Below are positions 51,863-61,829 of a DNA stretch of 64,000 bases, piece after piece. The DNA comes from Aquatica leii (Eukaryota; Arthropoda; Insecta; Coleoptera; Lampyridae). The notes beneath the pieces are model-generated. The model was not told where the DNA came from. It saw only the letters and a program-made list of their open reading frames with translations, and did no database searches. Every line of letters begins with the position of its first letter. Within the stretch, counting starts at the first letter, position 1. Location: assembly GCA_035610365.1 (NCBI GenBank), contig CM069432.1, forward strand, positions 19,778,354 through 19,842,353, written 5' to 3'. Position numbers and translations under genes: made by a program.

Positions 51863-53287
51863 GACTTTGATTAACTTTCAACGATGTATCATAAGTGGGG
51901 GTTGCAATTTACATTTTTGAAGTTGGTGTGACCGGGAAAGAAACGGTATTAGGTGGAGGTGTGCTACTGACCATGTCATTTTGGTTCCCTCTTCGTATTG
52001 TCAAAACGAGTATATGTAATATTTGATATTACTTTGTGTTGTAATTCCTAATCCAAAGTTTTCATATTGACACACTGTATAGAGGTAAACTAAATGACTA
52101 ACATTCCACCATGTGATGTTGTCGCCCTTAAAACGAAATTCTTCACCCAGCGTGAACTTGGTTTACGGCCGAGACGTACTGCATCCCAATATGGTAGTAG
52201 TCGTGTTGATGCTAATCTTTTGTTTATAGCGTCCGTGGGTTGTTGTGTACGATTCAAACGGGTGCGACCGGTTTGCTATGTGGCTTTTGCCCTTAGAACC
52301 ATAATTACTCCAGCCAATTCCGGGAGTCGGTTTTGAACATAAACCAGAGGCACGATTACGGTTCATCGTGTCCCGATTGGTTTTACCATGAGTACATCTC
52401 GGTTCAAACTTCAGACAGGAACTTGAGGCACGACCTGGGCCTGAGTGCCGGTAAATCGATATCTAGTTCTGGAGAGAGTTCTATTGCAGAAAAGTATGGA
52501 AGCGTCTTATGTTAGTCATACGGGATCCAATTCGCTTGGAGTATATGTAAGTTGTAAGATGAAGCCTCACCGAAGACTTCCGCAATTCGGTGTTCTGTTG
52601 TCGGCTTTTCGGAGGTTTGGGAACTAGCTTAGACACAAGTTGCAGGTCCACTTATTCCGTCATGCAACATTAGAGTATCTTAATCCCCACCTTGATACGC
52701 ACTGCTGTTCCCCATAACAGGGCGAACAAGAACTGTTCATCGAGGTGCTGAACTAGCCAGCAAAGAACTACAAGATATAAAGAGTTAAAAAAGAAAAGCC
52801 ACTACGAGTTAAGCGCTGAACTGCCGACTTATCAGGAGACTGTAACACCATCGTTTGGTGAGGGGTACAAGATACTGCGCCTACCGTGTAACTGAAAACC
52901 GGGGTGCCAGGACCAGGACTAAGAATAGCTTTAATATTAACTAGATTTCACCTGCAAAAGTGGGGGCCTAGCCTCGGTGCGGTCGTAACTAGAACTCTCC
53001 CTTTTCATCATCAATAACGTTGAAACCCACTTTCCGAGTCGGCCTTTTACACGTCGTCGCAATAGTAACGAATTAAAACGCTTTATTTTAATTGAAATTT
53101 ATTTATAATTTATTATATATTATATTCAGCATAACCCCGAATAAGGCGAATGCTAGATTTCAAACTGTTCTGTCTCTGTAACTAAAGAAATTGTAAGAAA
53201 AAAATCAAATCTGAAAGCGTTATTTCAATTCCAGTACTTTCTCCTTAGCAAATATTATTGGCATGTAAACAAATACACTTTGGAAGG
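51863..53287. other. Unassigned, possible 5' part of LINE
   Basis: From about 51,890 to 53,050 the sequence is richer in GC than its surroundings and has no repeat partner in this window. A 67-codon open frame on the minus strand (52,366-52,163) has no recognisable domain. Because it lies directly upstream of the R1-like ORF1 in the LINE's own direction, it may be that element's 5' untranslated region; this is inference. From about 53,050 to 53,287 the sequence returns to AT-rich and probably forms the 3' flank of the TATDN1 gene. An AATAAA on the minus strand lies at 53,082-53,087, about 200 bp past the stop. Confidence 0.45.
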
Positions 53288-54441
53288 TTATTTATAATCG
53301 AAGAATAATTCTATTGTATTATTATAAATAATTTCGTTTAATTTCAAAGGGTCTTCCTTTTTCACTGTAGCCACAACATCAAAGACTTGTCTGAAATAAT
53401 AAATAAATTATTTGATTACTACTGTGTCGTGCCAACATCAATGTCACAAACCTGATATTCATTGGTTCATTCCTACTTTTGATCGCACAGTCTTTTCTCC
53501 ACTTTTCTTTTTTAGTGGTTGGAAAAGAACGATTTTTTTCTGTCACGAGGTTATAACCTGCGTGTGATGGGCGTATTTCACACCAAGGACAATCGGTTTC
53601 TAACAAAATGGAAGTGGCAGGTAAAGCAGCCACAGTTTCTAGATTTTGTGGTGTTTTTAACGAACTGAAATGATTTATATTATAAAACTACATTTAATTA
53701 GAGAATAGTTCACCAGCCGTTTAATCCTATATAGTAACCCAACTTTATAAACCAGTTGGCTTCCTCAACTGTACCATCAAAAGAATGCACAACCCCTTTC
53801 AAATTTGAGTGTTCTGATAAAATTTCGTGCAAATCTTTTGCAGCATTTCGGCAATGTAAAAATAAAGGTAAAGAAAATTCTTCACTAAGGAGCAACTGTT
53901 TCTTAAAGAATCTTTAAAAATATTACAATTAAAAAGTACTCAAAGATAAGACTCACTTTTTTTGAATATCGATTGGGCAAAATTGAGTTCTATCATAATC
54001 TAATCCACATTCTCCAATAGCTACAACCTTATCTTTGTTGTCTTCAATGAGTTTTCTCAACTTTTGGAAATATTCGTTAGGATCATTTTCAAATTCGAGA
54101 CACCTAGTAGGGTGGCAACCGACGGTTGTAAATAATCTACCTGGAATAGATGTTTGAAAGCGTTTTGATGATGTTACAAATTAGTTACCATCAGTTTTGG
54201 ACAAATCTAGTGCTTTTATGCTGTCCTCGTAATTACCAGCTGTGATTATAACCTTATTTAAACCATTGTCCCAACTTCTTTGTAAAACATACTGTACATC
54301 TTGTTCGTGCTTCTTACTGCCATTGTACACCCCTGTGTACATAGTGTCCGTTAAATTCGCACCTATATCTAAAAACATTCCTAAATTAATAAATTTGTAT
54401 CTATTTTTGTTTATAAAAAACTTACCTACGAATTTCAACAT
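53288..54441 (-). CDS. TATDN1: TATDN1-type TatD deoxyribonuclease, 6 exons
   Basis: A metal-dependent 3'-5' DNase/hydrolase of the TatD family, as seen in human TATDN1. Inferred exons on the minus strand are 54,441-54,426, 54,380-54,189, 54,140-53,957, 53,911-53,714, 53,664-53,452 and 53,390-53,288. They total 906 nt, or 301 aa plus stop, against 297 aa in human. All introns are GT-AG and phase-consistent (45, 48, 45, 49 and 61 bp). The protein starts [17 protein letters not shown] and carries GCHPTRC, the metal and active-site motifs [19 protein letters not shown] and ETDCPWC, and the C-terminal KSRNEPMNI. The first intron (45 bp) is a multiple of three and open, so retaining it is possible; splicing gives the better match. 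The start lies 42 bp from the divergent FAM20B start. It looks intact and is probably a housekeeping gene. Confidence 0.93.
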
Positions 54442-54483
54442 TTTTTTTAAAACGCGAATTATGGTTACGGTTGCTTTTAAAGT
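54442..54483. promoter_or_regulatory. Bidirectional start region TATDN1/FAM20B
   Basis: Only 42 bp separate the start codons of two divergent host genes, so the promoters must overlap each other or lie within the 5' parts of both genes. No TATA box is evident. A further ATG at 54,461 is out of frame with FAM20B and opens a short frame overlapping its start and ending at 54,511. If the transcript begins upstream of it, this would act as an overlapping upstream ORF. Transcription start sites cannot be seen from sequence. Confidence 0.6.
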
Positions 54484-56155
54484 ATGTTTATTAAAAAACG
54501 TAAATCGTTAATACTACTGTTTATTGTTTTATTAATAATTTTTATATCGGTAAGTTTTTATTTCTTACAAATATTAAACGACGAAAGTGAGGTTAGAAGC
54601 TATGTAAGAAAAATTGAGGACGAAATTATTAGAAAATTACCGGCAATACGTAAAAAGTACGCTAAAAGAATATCCAATAGTAGTTTAGACGCGTTTTTAA
54701 CGAATATAAAGACTTTTACTGCTTTTACAAACAACGAACCGTTATGGGAAGAAGCGAAATCATGGGTGTCCAAAACGCAATTATACGATTACGCTAGCTC
54801 CGATTTGGGGAACGTTTTGCATGCATTAAAAACGGCTAGAATTATTAAAGCCGACATTGATACTAGAGGAACACAACTGAAATTATTATTAACTTTACAG
54901 GTAACGTAAATTGGGTTTTCTGTGACCTGAACTGCGTACATCATCACTGCTAACACAATTTTCTGGTTGTCTTTTTCCAACTTAAAAAAAATGGATTTGT
55001 TTTTACTAAATAGCTGAACAGGTTTTTTTTAAGTTTTAACTGGGTATTTCTTACACGTATTTTTAGTGCATGCAAAATCCAGCTTTTCAACACAAGTGCG
55101 TTGCTAGATCTTTAGTTATGTACTTATTTTAATTTTTGTGCTTAAACTTAGGGCCAACAACAAGCAATATTTAAACCAAAATGGTATCCAGTTGAAAAAA
55201 TAATTAACGGCCCGGTATATGGGGGAAAAGATAGATATGGATCAGAAATTTTAGCTTTTTATCTATCTGGTATTTTGAGAAAACCATTAACGGCACCTTC
55301 GACCGAACGTAATATATCTCTTAAAGACGATATTGTACCTGTTGCAACAAAACGTCTTTTAAAAACCATTTTCGATTACAAATCTGTTAAGTGCGTTTAT
55401 GGGCGCTGTTTTTATTGTAAAAAAGAAGATCCTGTTTGTGAAGATGAAACAAAAAATTTATTAGGCGCAATCATTTTAAACATAAATGCCAGTTTTCAAA
55501 ATAATCGTTCACCATGGCAAAGAACATATCGCACGGGAAAATTTGCACAGTGGGAGGTTCGTGAGGATTATTGCGGGTAAGATTTTTATTTTAGTGTTAA
55601 GGTTAACCAATTTTGTGTTTAGAATTGTTAGGGACAAGGTTACTACTGATAGATTGTTAGATCTGATCGATGCCTCGATTTTCGACTTTTTAATTCAAAA
55701 TGGAGATCGACATCATTATGAAACCTTAGATGGCAATGTGATGTTACTTGATAACGGTAAAGGTCTTGGAAATCCTTATGTGCATCATTTTGATATTTTG
55801 GCACCATTGTACCAATGTTGCATGTAAGAGTAAATTTCATACATGGACTAACTAAAATAAACTTTATTTTTGTAACCATTATGGGTACAAAGAAGTTTAT
55901 TTTACATACACCATGTATATGCATGTGCTAAGCTAATAGGTAATCTTTCTTATAATCAATATAATTATTTGCAGAATTAGAACAAGTACGTGGAAAAGGC
56001 TTACAGAACTCTCTGGAGGATTACTGAAGGAAATGTTAGTGTCAATACCAAACGTATTGAATTATGTCACACAACTGCATCTAGATGCTATTGAACACAG
56101 GCTGTATTTTGTGTATGCTACAGTAGAATTTTGTAGAGATAAAAATAAAGTTTGA
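54484..56155 (+). CDS. FAM20B: FAM20B glycosaminoglycan xylosylkinase, 4 exons
   Basis: A Golgi type II membrane kinase that, in the known family, phosphorylates C2 of xylose in the proteoglycan linker and so promotes glycosaminoglycan chain growth. Inferred exons are 54,484-54,900, 55,152-55,576, 55,623-55,823 and 55,975-56,155. They total 1,224 nt, or 407 aa, against 409 aa in human FAM20B. Introns are GT-AG and in phase (251, 46 and 151 bp). An N-terminal membrane anchor (about residues 8-28, [19 protein letters not shown]) is followed by [19 protein letters not shown], the nucleotide-binding lysine region IFKPKWYP, the paired-cysteine stretch [24 protein letters not shown], the catalytic-loop motif NGDRHHYE, the metal-binding LLDNGKG, and APLYQCCIIRTSTW across the last junction. 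These fit FAM20B better than FAM20C (xylosylkinase-type ending, short N-terminus). The gene looks intact. AATAAA overlaps the final codons at 56,144. Confidence 0.94.
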
Positions 56156-57033
56156 CAATATACATTTTTGTTATACATATTATAATTCTTTATTTTTCGA
56201 CATTGAAAATGTATTTCTCTATTTTGACATAAGAATTAGCAATTCGAGTTTTAGTAATGTTAGTTTTTTCAAAGTTCGTATCTTTGCATCGTAAGTTGTT
56301 ACATGAAAAAGAAATCAAAATTATTGTAACTTAACAATTTAAATTTTGGTGCCAAGATAAAATAAAGACGTCCTATTAATTCAAAGTTATTAACTTAATT
56401 TCATATGGGATTTTAGGTTAACTTCTATGGTTAACACTTAAATTTCAATATGTCAAAGTGTAAGTATTGCAAATTTATTAAAATACAAGTTTCCAAATGT
56501 TTTAAGATTATACAAAAAATATTAAAATTGAACCAAAATACAGAAAATAGTATAAAACATACGTCATAAAATACGTTTCAATCACTTAACAGTTTCATAA
56601 ACTAACCGCTGCGTGGCTCATGTATGAAACCCGGTCTCGTGATTGAACCGCGTTCATTCTGTAGCTTGTTTTAATCTACTATTCTCCATTTCGACATGAC
56701 AATTAGCAATTCTTACATTAAAATCTGTGTAAGGATTAGCAAATTCTTATACGAATTTTAGTAATGTTAGTTTTTTTAAAGCTGGTATTTCTGCATCGTA
56801 AGTTGTCTACATGGTCTACATGAAAAAGAAATCAACATTATTGTAACTTAACAATTGAAATTCAAATGTTGATGCCAAGATAAAATAAAAACGTCCTATT
56901 AATTCAAAGTTATTTACTTAAAAAGGTATAAACATAACATTTCGTGTGAGATTTTAGGTTAACACATAAACTTCAATATATCAAAGTGTAATAAGTGTTG
57001 CCAATTCAATAAAATTCAAAAGTTTCCCAATGT
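56156..57033. other. AT-rich intergenic with tandem duplication
   Basis: No gene is seen. Two diverged direct copies of a roughly 300-bp segment lie here, about 56,210-56,520 and 56,690-57,030. Shared landmarks are ttttagtaatgttagttttt, gcatcgtaagttgt, acatgaaaaagaaatcaa, acgtcctattaattcaaagt and gattttaggttaac. Between them (about 56,600-56,665) is a short GC-richer patch without a match here. The BEL/Pao element begins at the right end of the second copy. Confidence 0.7.
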
Positions 57034-57247
57034 TGTTAATTTTAATGGACTGTAGTTTTTATTCTGTTAAAGTACATAGAATGATATAATAAACACAAAT
57101 TAATAAAGAACGAAAATTTATTGAAAGAACATTCGTTTCATGATGATGGTTACATGATGACTGATTTACAAGAAGGATTCAGTTGAAATCCCTGCTACTT
57201 GTAGTAGCGTAACAAAGTTTTAATAAAATAAACTTACAATCTAAACA
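57034..57247 (-). repeat. 3' LTR of BEL/Pao element
   Basis: A 214-bp LTR that reads on the minus strand from TGTTTAGATTGTAAG to TTAACA. It is preceded by a purine-rich tract (AAAGGCCGGAGGCA). Its terminal 50 bp or so match 61,017-61,070, which identifies both ends of the element. Confidence 0.8.
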
Positions 57248-60200
57248 TGCCTCCGGCCTTTAAAGCACAACTTTCAAAGAAACGACAATAATTTGAGCGG
57301 TCTCTAAAATCTTACATTCTATTAGCATACATAAACAAAGATAAAAATATTCCAAAGGCTATTTTTTACACTTTCACGCAGCTTCGCTGGTCTTTACAGG
57401 GAGAGACCAAATCTTAGCGAATGAACGTCGCACTACACCATTTGCAGTTTTTATGGTGGCAACTCTGTTTACGCCATCGCTGCCTGGATGCAACTCTACA
57501 ATTCTGCCAATCTTCCAATACCTGGGGGGTTTGTTATCTTTTTTAATGAGGACCATCGTGTTTCTTTGAAGATTGGAAATGTTTGATCGCCATTTTGGTC
57601 GCTGCTGCAACCCGATGAAATACTCGTGGCTCCATCTTCTCCATATATGTTGATGAAGTCTCTGAATCATTTGAAACAAAGATAAACGATGCTGAGAAAT
57701 GCTCGTAACGTCTGGATCCGGGACCGCTGTCAACGGTCTACCAATCAAAAAATGTGCAGGCGTGAGGGCTTGAAGGTCATTAGGATTTGACGTCAGAGGA
57801 CATAAAGGACGGGAGTTCAAGTTGCTTCGATTTGAATAAGCACAGTGCAGAACTCATAAGTCAGAATAGAGTTTCCTAATACTCGTTTGATATGATTTTT
57901 TACGGACTTTATGCCAGCCTCCCATAATCCTCTAAAATGAGGGCTATTGGGTAGAATAAAATGCCATTCGCTGCCATCGACAGCAGCGGCGTCAACAACA
58001 GAAGTCTGTCGCTTTCTTAAAAACTCAGCTAATTCGTGCAGTTCCGAATTAGCCCCGACGAAATTGGTTCCGTTATCGGAAAAAACACGGAATGGTTTGC
58101 CTCTACGGGAAACAAAACGTCGAAAATAAATAGTTCGGTGGTTAGGCCGGTCACCAGTTCGAGGTGAACTGATTTAGTCAAAAAACAAATAAATAGCAGA
58201 CATAAGCCTTCATGGACTTACAACCGCGACCCTTGCGGTCTTTAATCATTATGGGGCCACCATAATCAATGCCAGTAATGTGAAATGGCGAAGAAGGTTG
58301 CATTCGTGAAGCAGGAAGATTGCCCATAATCGGGGCTGTTGTTTTTGGCATAAACCGAAAACATTTCAAACATTTATGCACAATTTGTCTAACAAGATGC
58401 CTAGCTGATACGATTCAAAATTGATCTCGAAGTGAAGCCAATAATAATTCAGAGCTTGCGTGGAGCAGTCTAAGATGTTCCCGTGTTATCAATTTGGCTA
58501 ACAAGTGTTTTCTCGACAAAATAAACGGATGTTTTTTGTCGAACGAAAAAGGAGAATTTCGGAGTCTACCTCCGACACGAATGGTGCCATGTCATCAAGG
58601 AATGGAGCAAAACCTATTAATAGCGAGGAACGTTTGAGTTGTTCAGAGTGCTGAAGCGATTTGAGCTCATCAGAAAAGGAGTCAGCTTGGGGCATTTTGA
58701 TCAGGCACATTAAAGCTGATCGGATTTCTTTAACAGTAATGGGACCACAAAACCGATTCTTTGACGAGCTTATACAATTTTTGTAGAAACGAAGACTATA
58801 AGCGACGACTCTTTCTAAACGAGTCATACTAGAGAAATTCTCCATGGAAAAATCATTTGGACGATGCAAAATTAACGTTTGAACTTCCGCTTTCAGATCC
58901 GGCAGTTCGGAACTAACAAAAGCAGAACTAGGGCACGAAGATTTGTCATCCAATAACCAAGATGGACCATTCCACCAAAGAGTACACCCTTTTAAATTTT
59001 GAGGAGGTATGCCTCTGGACAGCATATCGGCTGGATTTGATTTAGTAGAAACATGTCGCCACACGGAAGCCGAAGGGAGTTGCTGGATGTCAGCAACCCT
59101 ATTGCAAAAAAATGGTTTTAGAAGAGTAGGGCGTGTTTTTAGCCAGTCCAAGATTATGGTCGAGCCCGACTATAAGTTACAAGAAGATATAGTTAATCCC
59201 ATGGTTTTCAAAACATGGATTAAAAGTTAGGAAGTAGTAAAGCTCCGCAAAGCTTAAGCCTAGGGATTGTAGTGGGCTTAAGAGGTGCTACCTTTAACTT
59301 AACACATAAAAGATGATAATGAACCTGGTTGTCCTCGTCAATAGAACGAAGGTACAAACACGCACCATATGCGCTTGTGGAAGCGTCACAAAATCCATGT
59401 ACTTAAATATCTATGAGATTCTTGCACGAAGCATGCCGAGGAATTTGTAGATCCTGAAGATTGACGAGTTTAGAGGCATATGAACGCCATTTTGAAAATA
59501 CATTGTTGGAAACAGGGTCGTCCCAGGACAGCTTTTCCATCCATAGCTGTTGGAGCATTATTTTTGCAGAAATTGTACAAGGCGAAAGCACTCCTAGAAG
59601 ATCAAAAATCTGAGAAATTTCAGACAGCATTAGCCGCTTTGTCACCTTGCGTATCGAAAGCTTTGAAATAGAAAACATAAAATTGTCGTTTTGGAAAGAC
59701 CAAATTACACCAAGAATATTGGAATTAATTTCTGTATCTGAAAAGCCAGAAAGAACACGCGTGTCGTTGCAGATCCATTTACGAAGTTTGAAACACTCTG
59801 AACTAAGCGTAGTTGAGAGGTCAGAACATATTTTGCGAGCTTGCTTTAAATCGTTGGCGCCTGTCAACAGGTCATCAACATAAAAATCATTTTTAATGAT
59901 TTTCGAAACTTCAGGCATAGAGGTCTTACGTTCGATACCGAGCTGGTAAAGACAACGAATGGTAAAAAACAGTGTTTAGATCAAACGATAGAATAGGTTT
60001 TGTGGGATCTCATCTCCACAAAATACGTTGAAGGGTTTTTTGGCTAGGGTTGATCAGAACCTGCCTATACATCTTCTCGATATCTGCCGATATGGCGTAA
60101 TAATGTTTGCAAAAGCCAAGCAAAATGGAAAACAGATTTTGCTGCATGGTAGGACTGACCGTTTGAATACTATTGAGCGAATGTCCTGTTGTGGTTGCTG

Positions 60201-61073
60201 ATGAACCGTTGAAAACGACACGTAACCTGGTCGTAACGCTTTCCTCCTTGAGTACACCGTGGTGAGAAAAATAAACTAATATTTCATTGCATACGGGGTT
60301 GACAGCTGATATGTGCCTTAGCTTCTGATATTCTTCCATAAAATCAGAATAGAGTTTATATAGCTCTGGGTTGATTCGAAAACGCCGTTCCTGAGACAGC
60401 AATCTACCTTGAACAATATGTTCGTCTTGTGGTTTGTCGGTATGCATTAATTCAAAATTGCTTAAGAACCTATGAAATTCTGTAAGTTTGGATTCAACTA
60501 GACCGCGATTTCTAATTAAAGCTTCCATAGTGGATAGATTTATTTTAATCTTTTCTTTTCAACTAAGCAACGGCAAGTTAAAAATTAAATGCAAAAATAA
60601 CGGGAACAATATCGTTAGTTATTAAAACAAGAATTAATACAAAATGGACGATTAATCTAAAAAAATAGTTTTCTCAATTAAAACAACGCTGTGCTATCGA
60701 ATTCAGCGAATGACACATTATTCAATCAAAAACAAATTTCGAACGTAATTCAATTTTTAAGCTTAAGATTAGTACAACTATAAATAGAACACGCGGGAAT
60801 AAATGCACTGGCTTAACAAAATAAGCAAGCAAAAACAAATGCACAGGAAAGAGAAGTTTGTTTGTGTTTCAACCCTTCAAGTTGTTGGCGAAAGAAGCGT
60901 TTGACTGTCTCTTTCCAACTCATAGGCACGAAATTGTATATTTCGTCAAACAACATAAATTCTTGCGAAATCTTGAAAATTCACTGTTTCTTGTAAAAAT
61001 TTGGCTCGAAGCACCATGTTAATTTTAATGGACTGTAATTTTTATTCTGTTAAAGTACATAGAACGATATATC
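57034..61073 (-). mobile_element. Decayed BEL/Pao LTR element
   Basis: An old LTR element of the BEL/Pao family on the minus strand. The 3' LTR is at 57,034-57,247. The 5' LTR survives only as about 57 bp at 61,017-61,073, with the adjacent primer-binding site reading TGGTGCTTCGAGCC on the minus strand (61,003-61,016). Recognisable parts, from right to left, are RT (about 59.4-60.5 kb, with IEKMYRQVLINP and FYVDDLLTGAND), RNase H and the following region (about 58.5-59.15 kb, with STKSNPADMLSRG), integrase (about 58.2-58.4 kb, with HITGIDYGGPIMIK) and the Pao-type integrase C-terminus (about 57.37-57.82 kb, with LTPAHFLIGRPL and WRRWSHEYF). No gag or protease is recognised. The element is broken in many places, roughly eight or more, and is far older than the gypsy copy. 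Confidence 0.88.
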
Positions 61074-61829
61074 TCTTTTTTGCCCCAGCTTCTTTCGCCT
61101 TTTGCTTCGTTGCCGCAACTAAATCTAGCTACTAATCTGTGGTTTCCTTTTTTTTCTTTTGTTTTTAGGTATTTTGGTACATCTTCATGTGTTCCTATTT
61201 TTCTGTAAATTTCTTTATTCCTCGTTTTTCTTTCTATTTCTTGCTAGTGTATTTCGTCTTTCTCTCTGTGATCTCACTCTCCAGCTCCCTTCTTCTTCTT
61301 TCTCTTTTCGTTTCTTCCAAGGACATCCCAGCGCTTTCGTACACTGGTTTCGTTTTCTCCGCCTATTTTGCTATTTCGTTCCTTTGTATATTTTTCTTCA
61401 TACCTCGCCACACTTCCGCCAGGTAATTTCCATCCTCCGCGTTCTTCACCTTCCATTCGTAAACGCACTGCTCTTATTCTGACTGCTTCAATTTGTATCG
61501 TGTCCCCATTGGTCTCCGCCAGGACTATGTATGAGGGTGTAGTTTTCTCCAGTTTTAGTGTCCATTTTATGTACGTCAGCTGTGTAGGCTTCCATTGCGT
61601 ACATGAGTATACTTTTGACTACGGAATCAAACAATATCATCCTGACTTTGAAGTCATCCTAGAACTTTCGTTTTCCTATTTCCCCTCATAGTTGTCCCAT
61701 AGCGACTCTTGCTTTTTTCTTTACGAATTTCCAATGGGTTTCTGGTCCGTTATTTTGTTGCAAATAGTATCGTAGATATTTAAACTCTTTTGGTATATTT
61801 CCTTGCTGCCAAATTTTGTTTAAGGTTTT
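61074..61829 (-). mobile_element. LINE fragment, older copy (I/Jockey-like)
   Basis: A minus-strand remnant of the C-terminal part of a LINE polyprotein. In reading order from about 61,815 it shows NIPKEFKYLRYYLQQNNG, then MILFDSVVKSILMYAMEAYT, which corresponds to the post-RT region (KYLGY and YGAEIWGW-type motifs) of the larger LINE to the right. Further on, around 61,300-61,470, a Lys/Glu-rich stretch resembles the basic tail of the same family. Several stops and frameshifts are present. Its left side joins the truncated LTR of the BEL/Pao element at about 61,073. Confidence 0.65.

Noticed and set aside
52900-52925. Short ccaggaccagga match to the 7-bp array
   Set aside because: A match of about 12 bases with no extension, expected by chance or from low complexity.
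54242-54511. 89-codon plus-strand frame overlapping the TATDN1 second exon
   Set aside because: It is antisense to a well-supported exon with no domain; only its last ATG (54,461) matters, as a possible upstream ORF.
56600-56665. GC-richer patch considered as a tRNA or tRNA-derived SINE head
   Set aside because: No cloverleaf with acceptor and anticodon stems could be drawn, and no clear A-box/B-box pair is seen.
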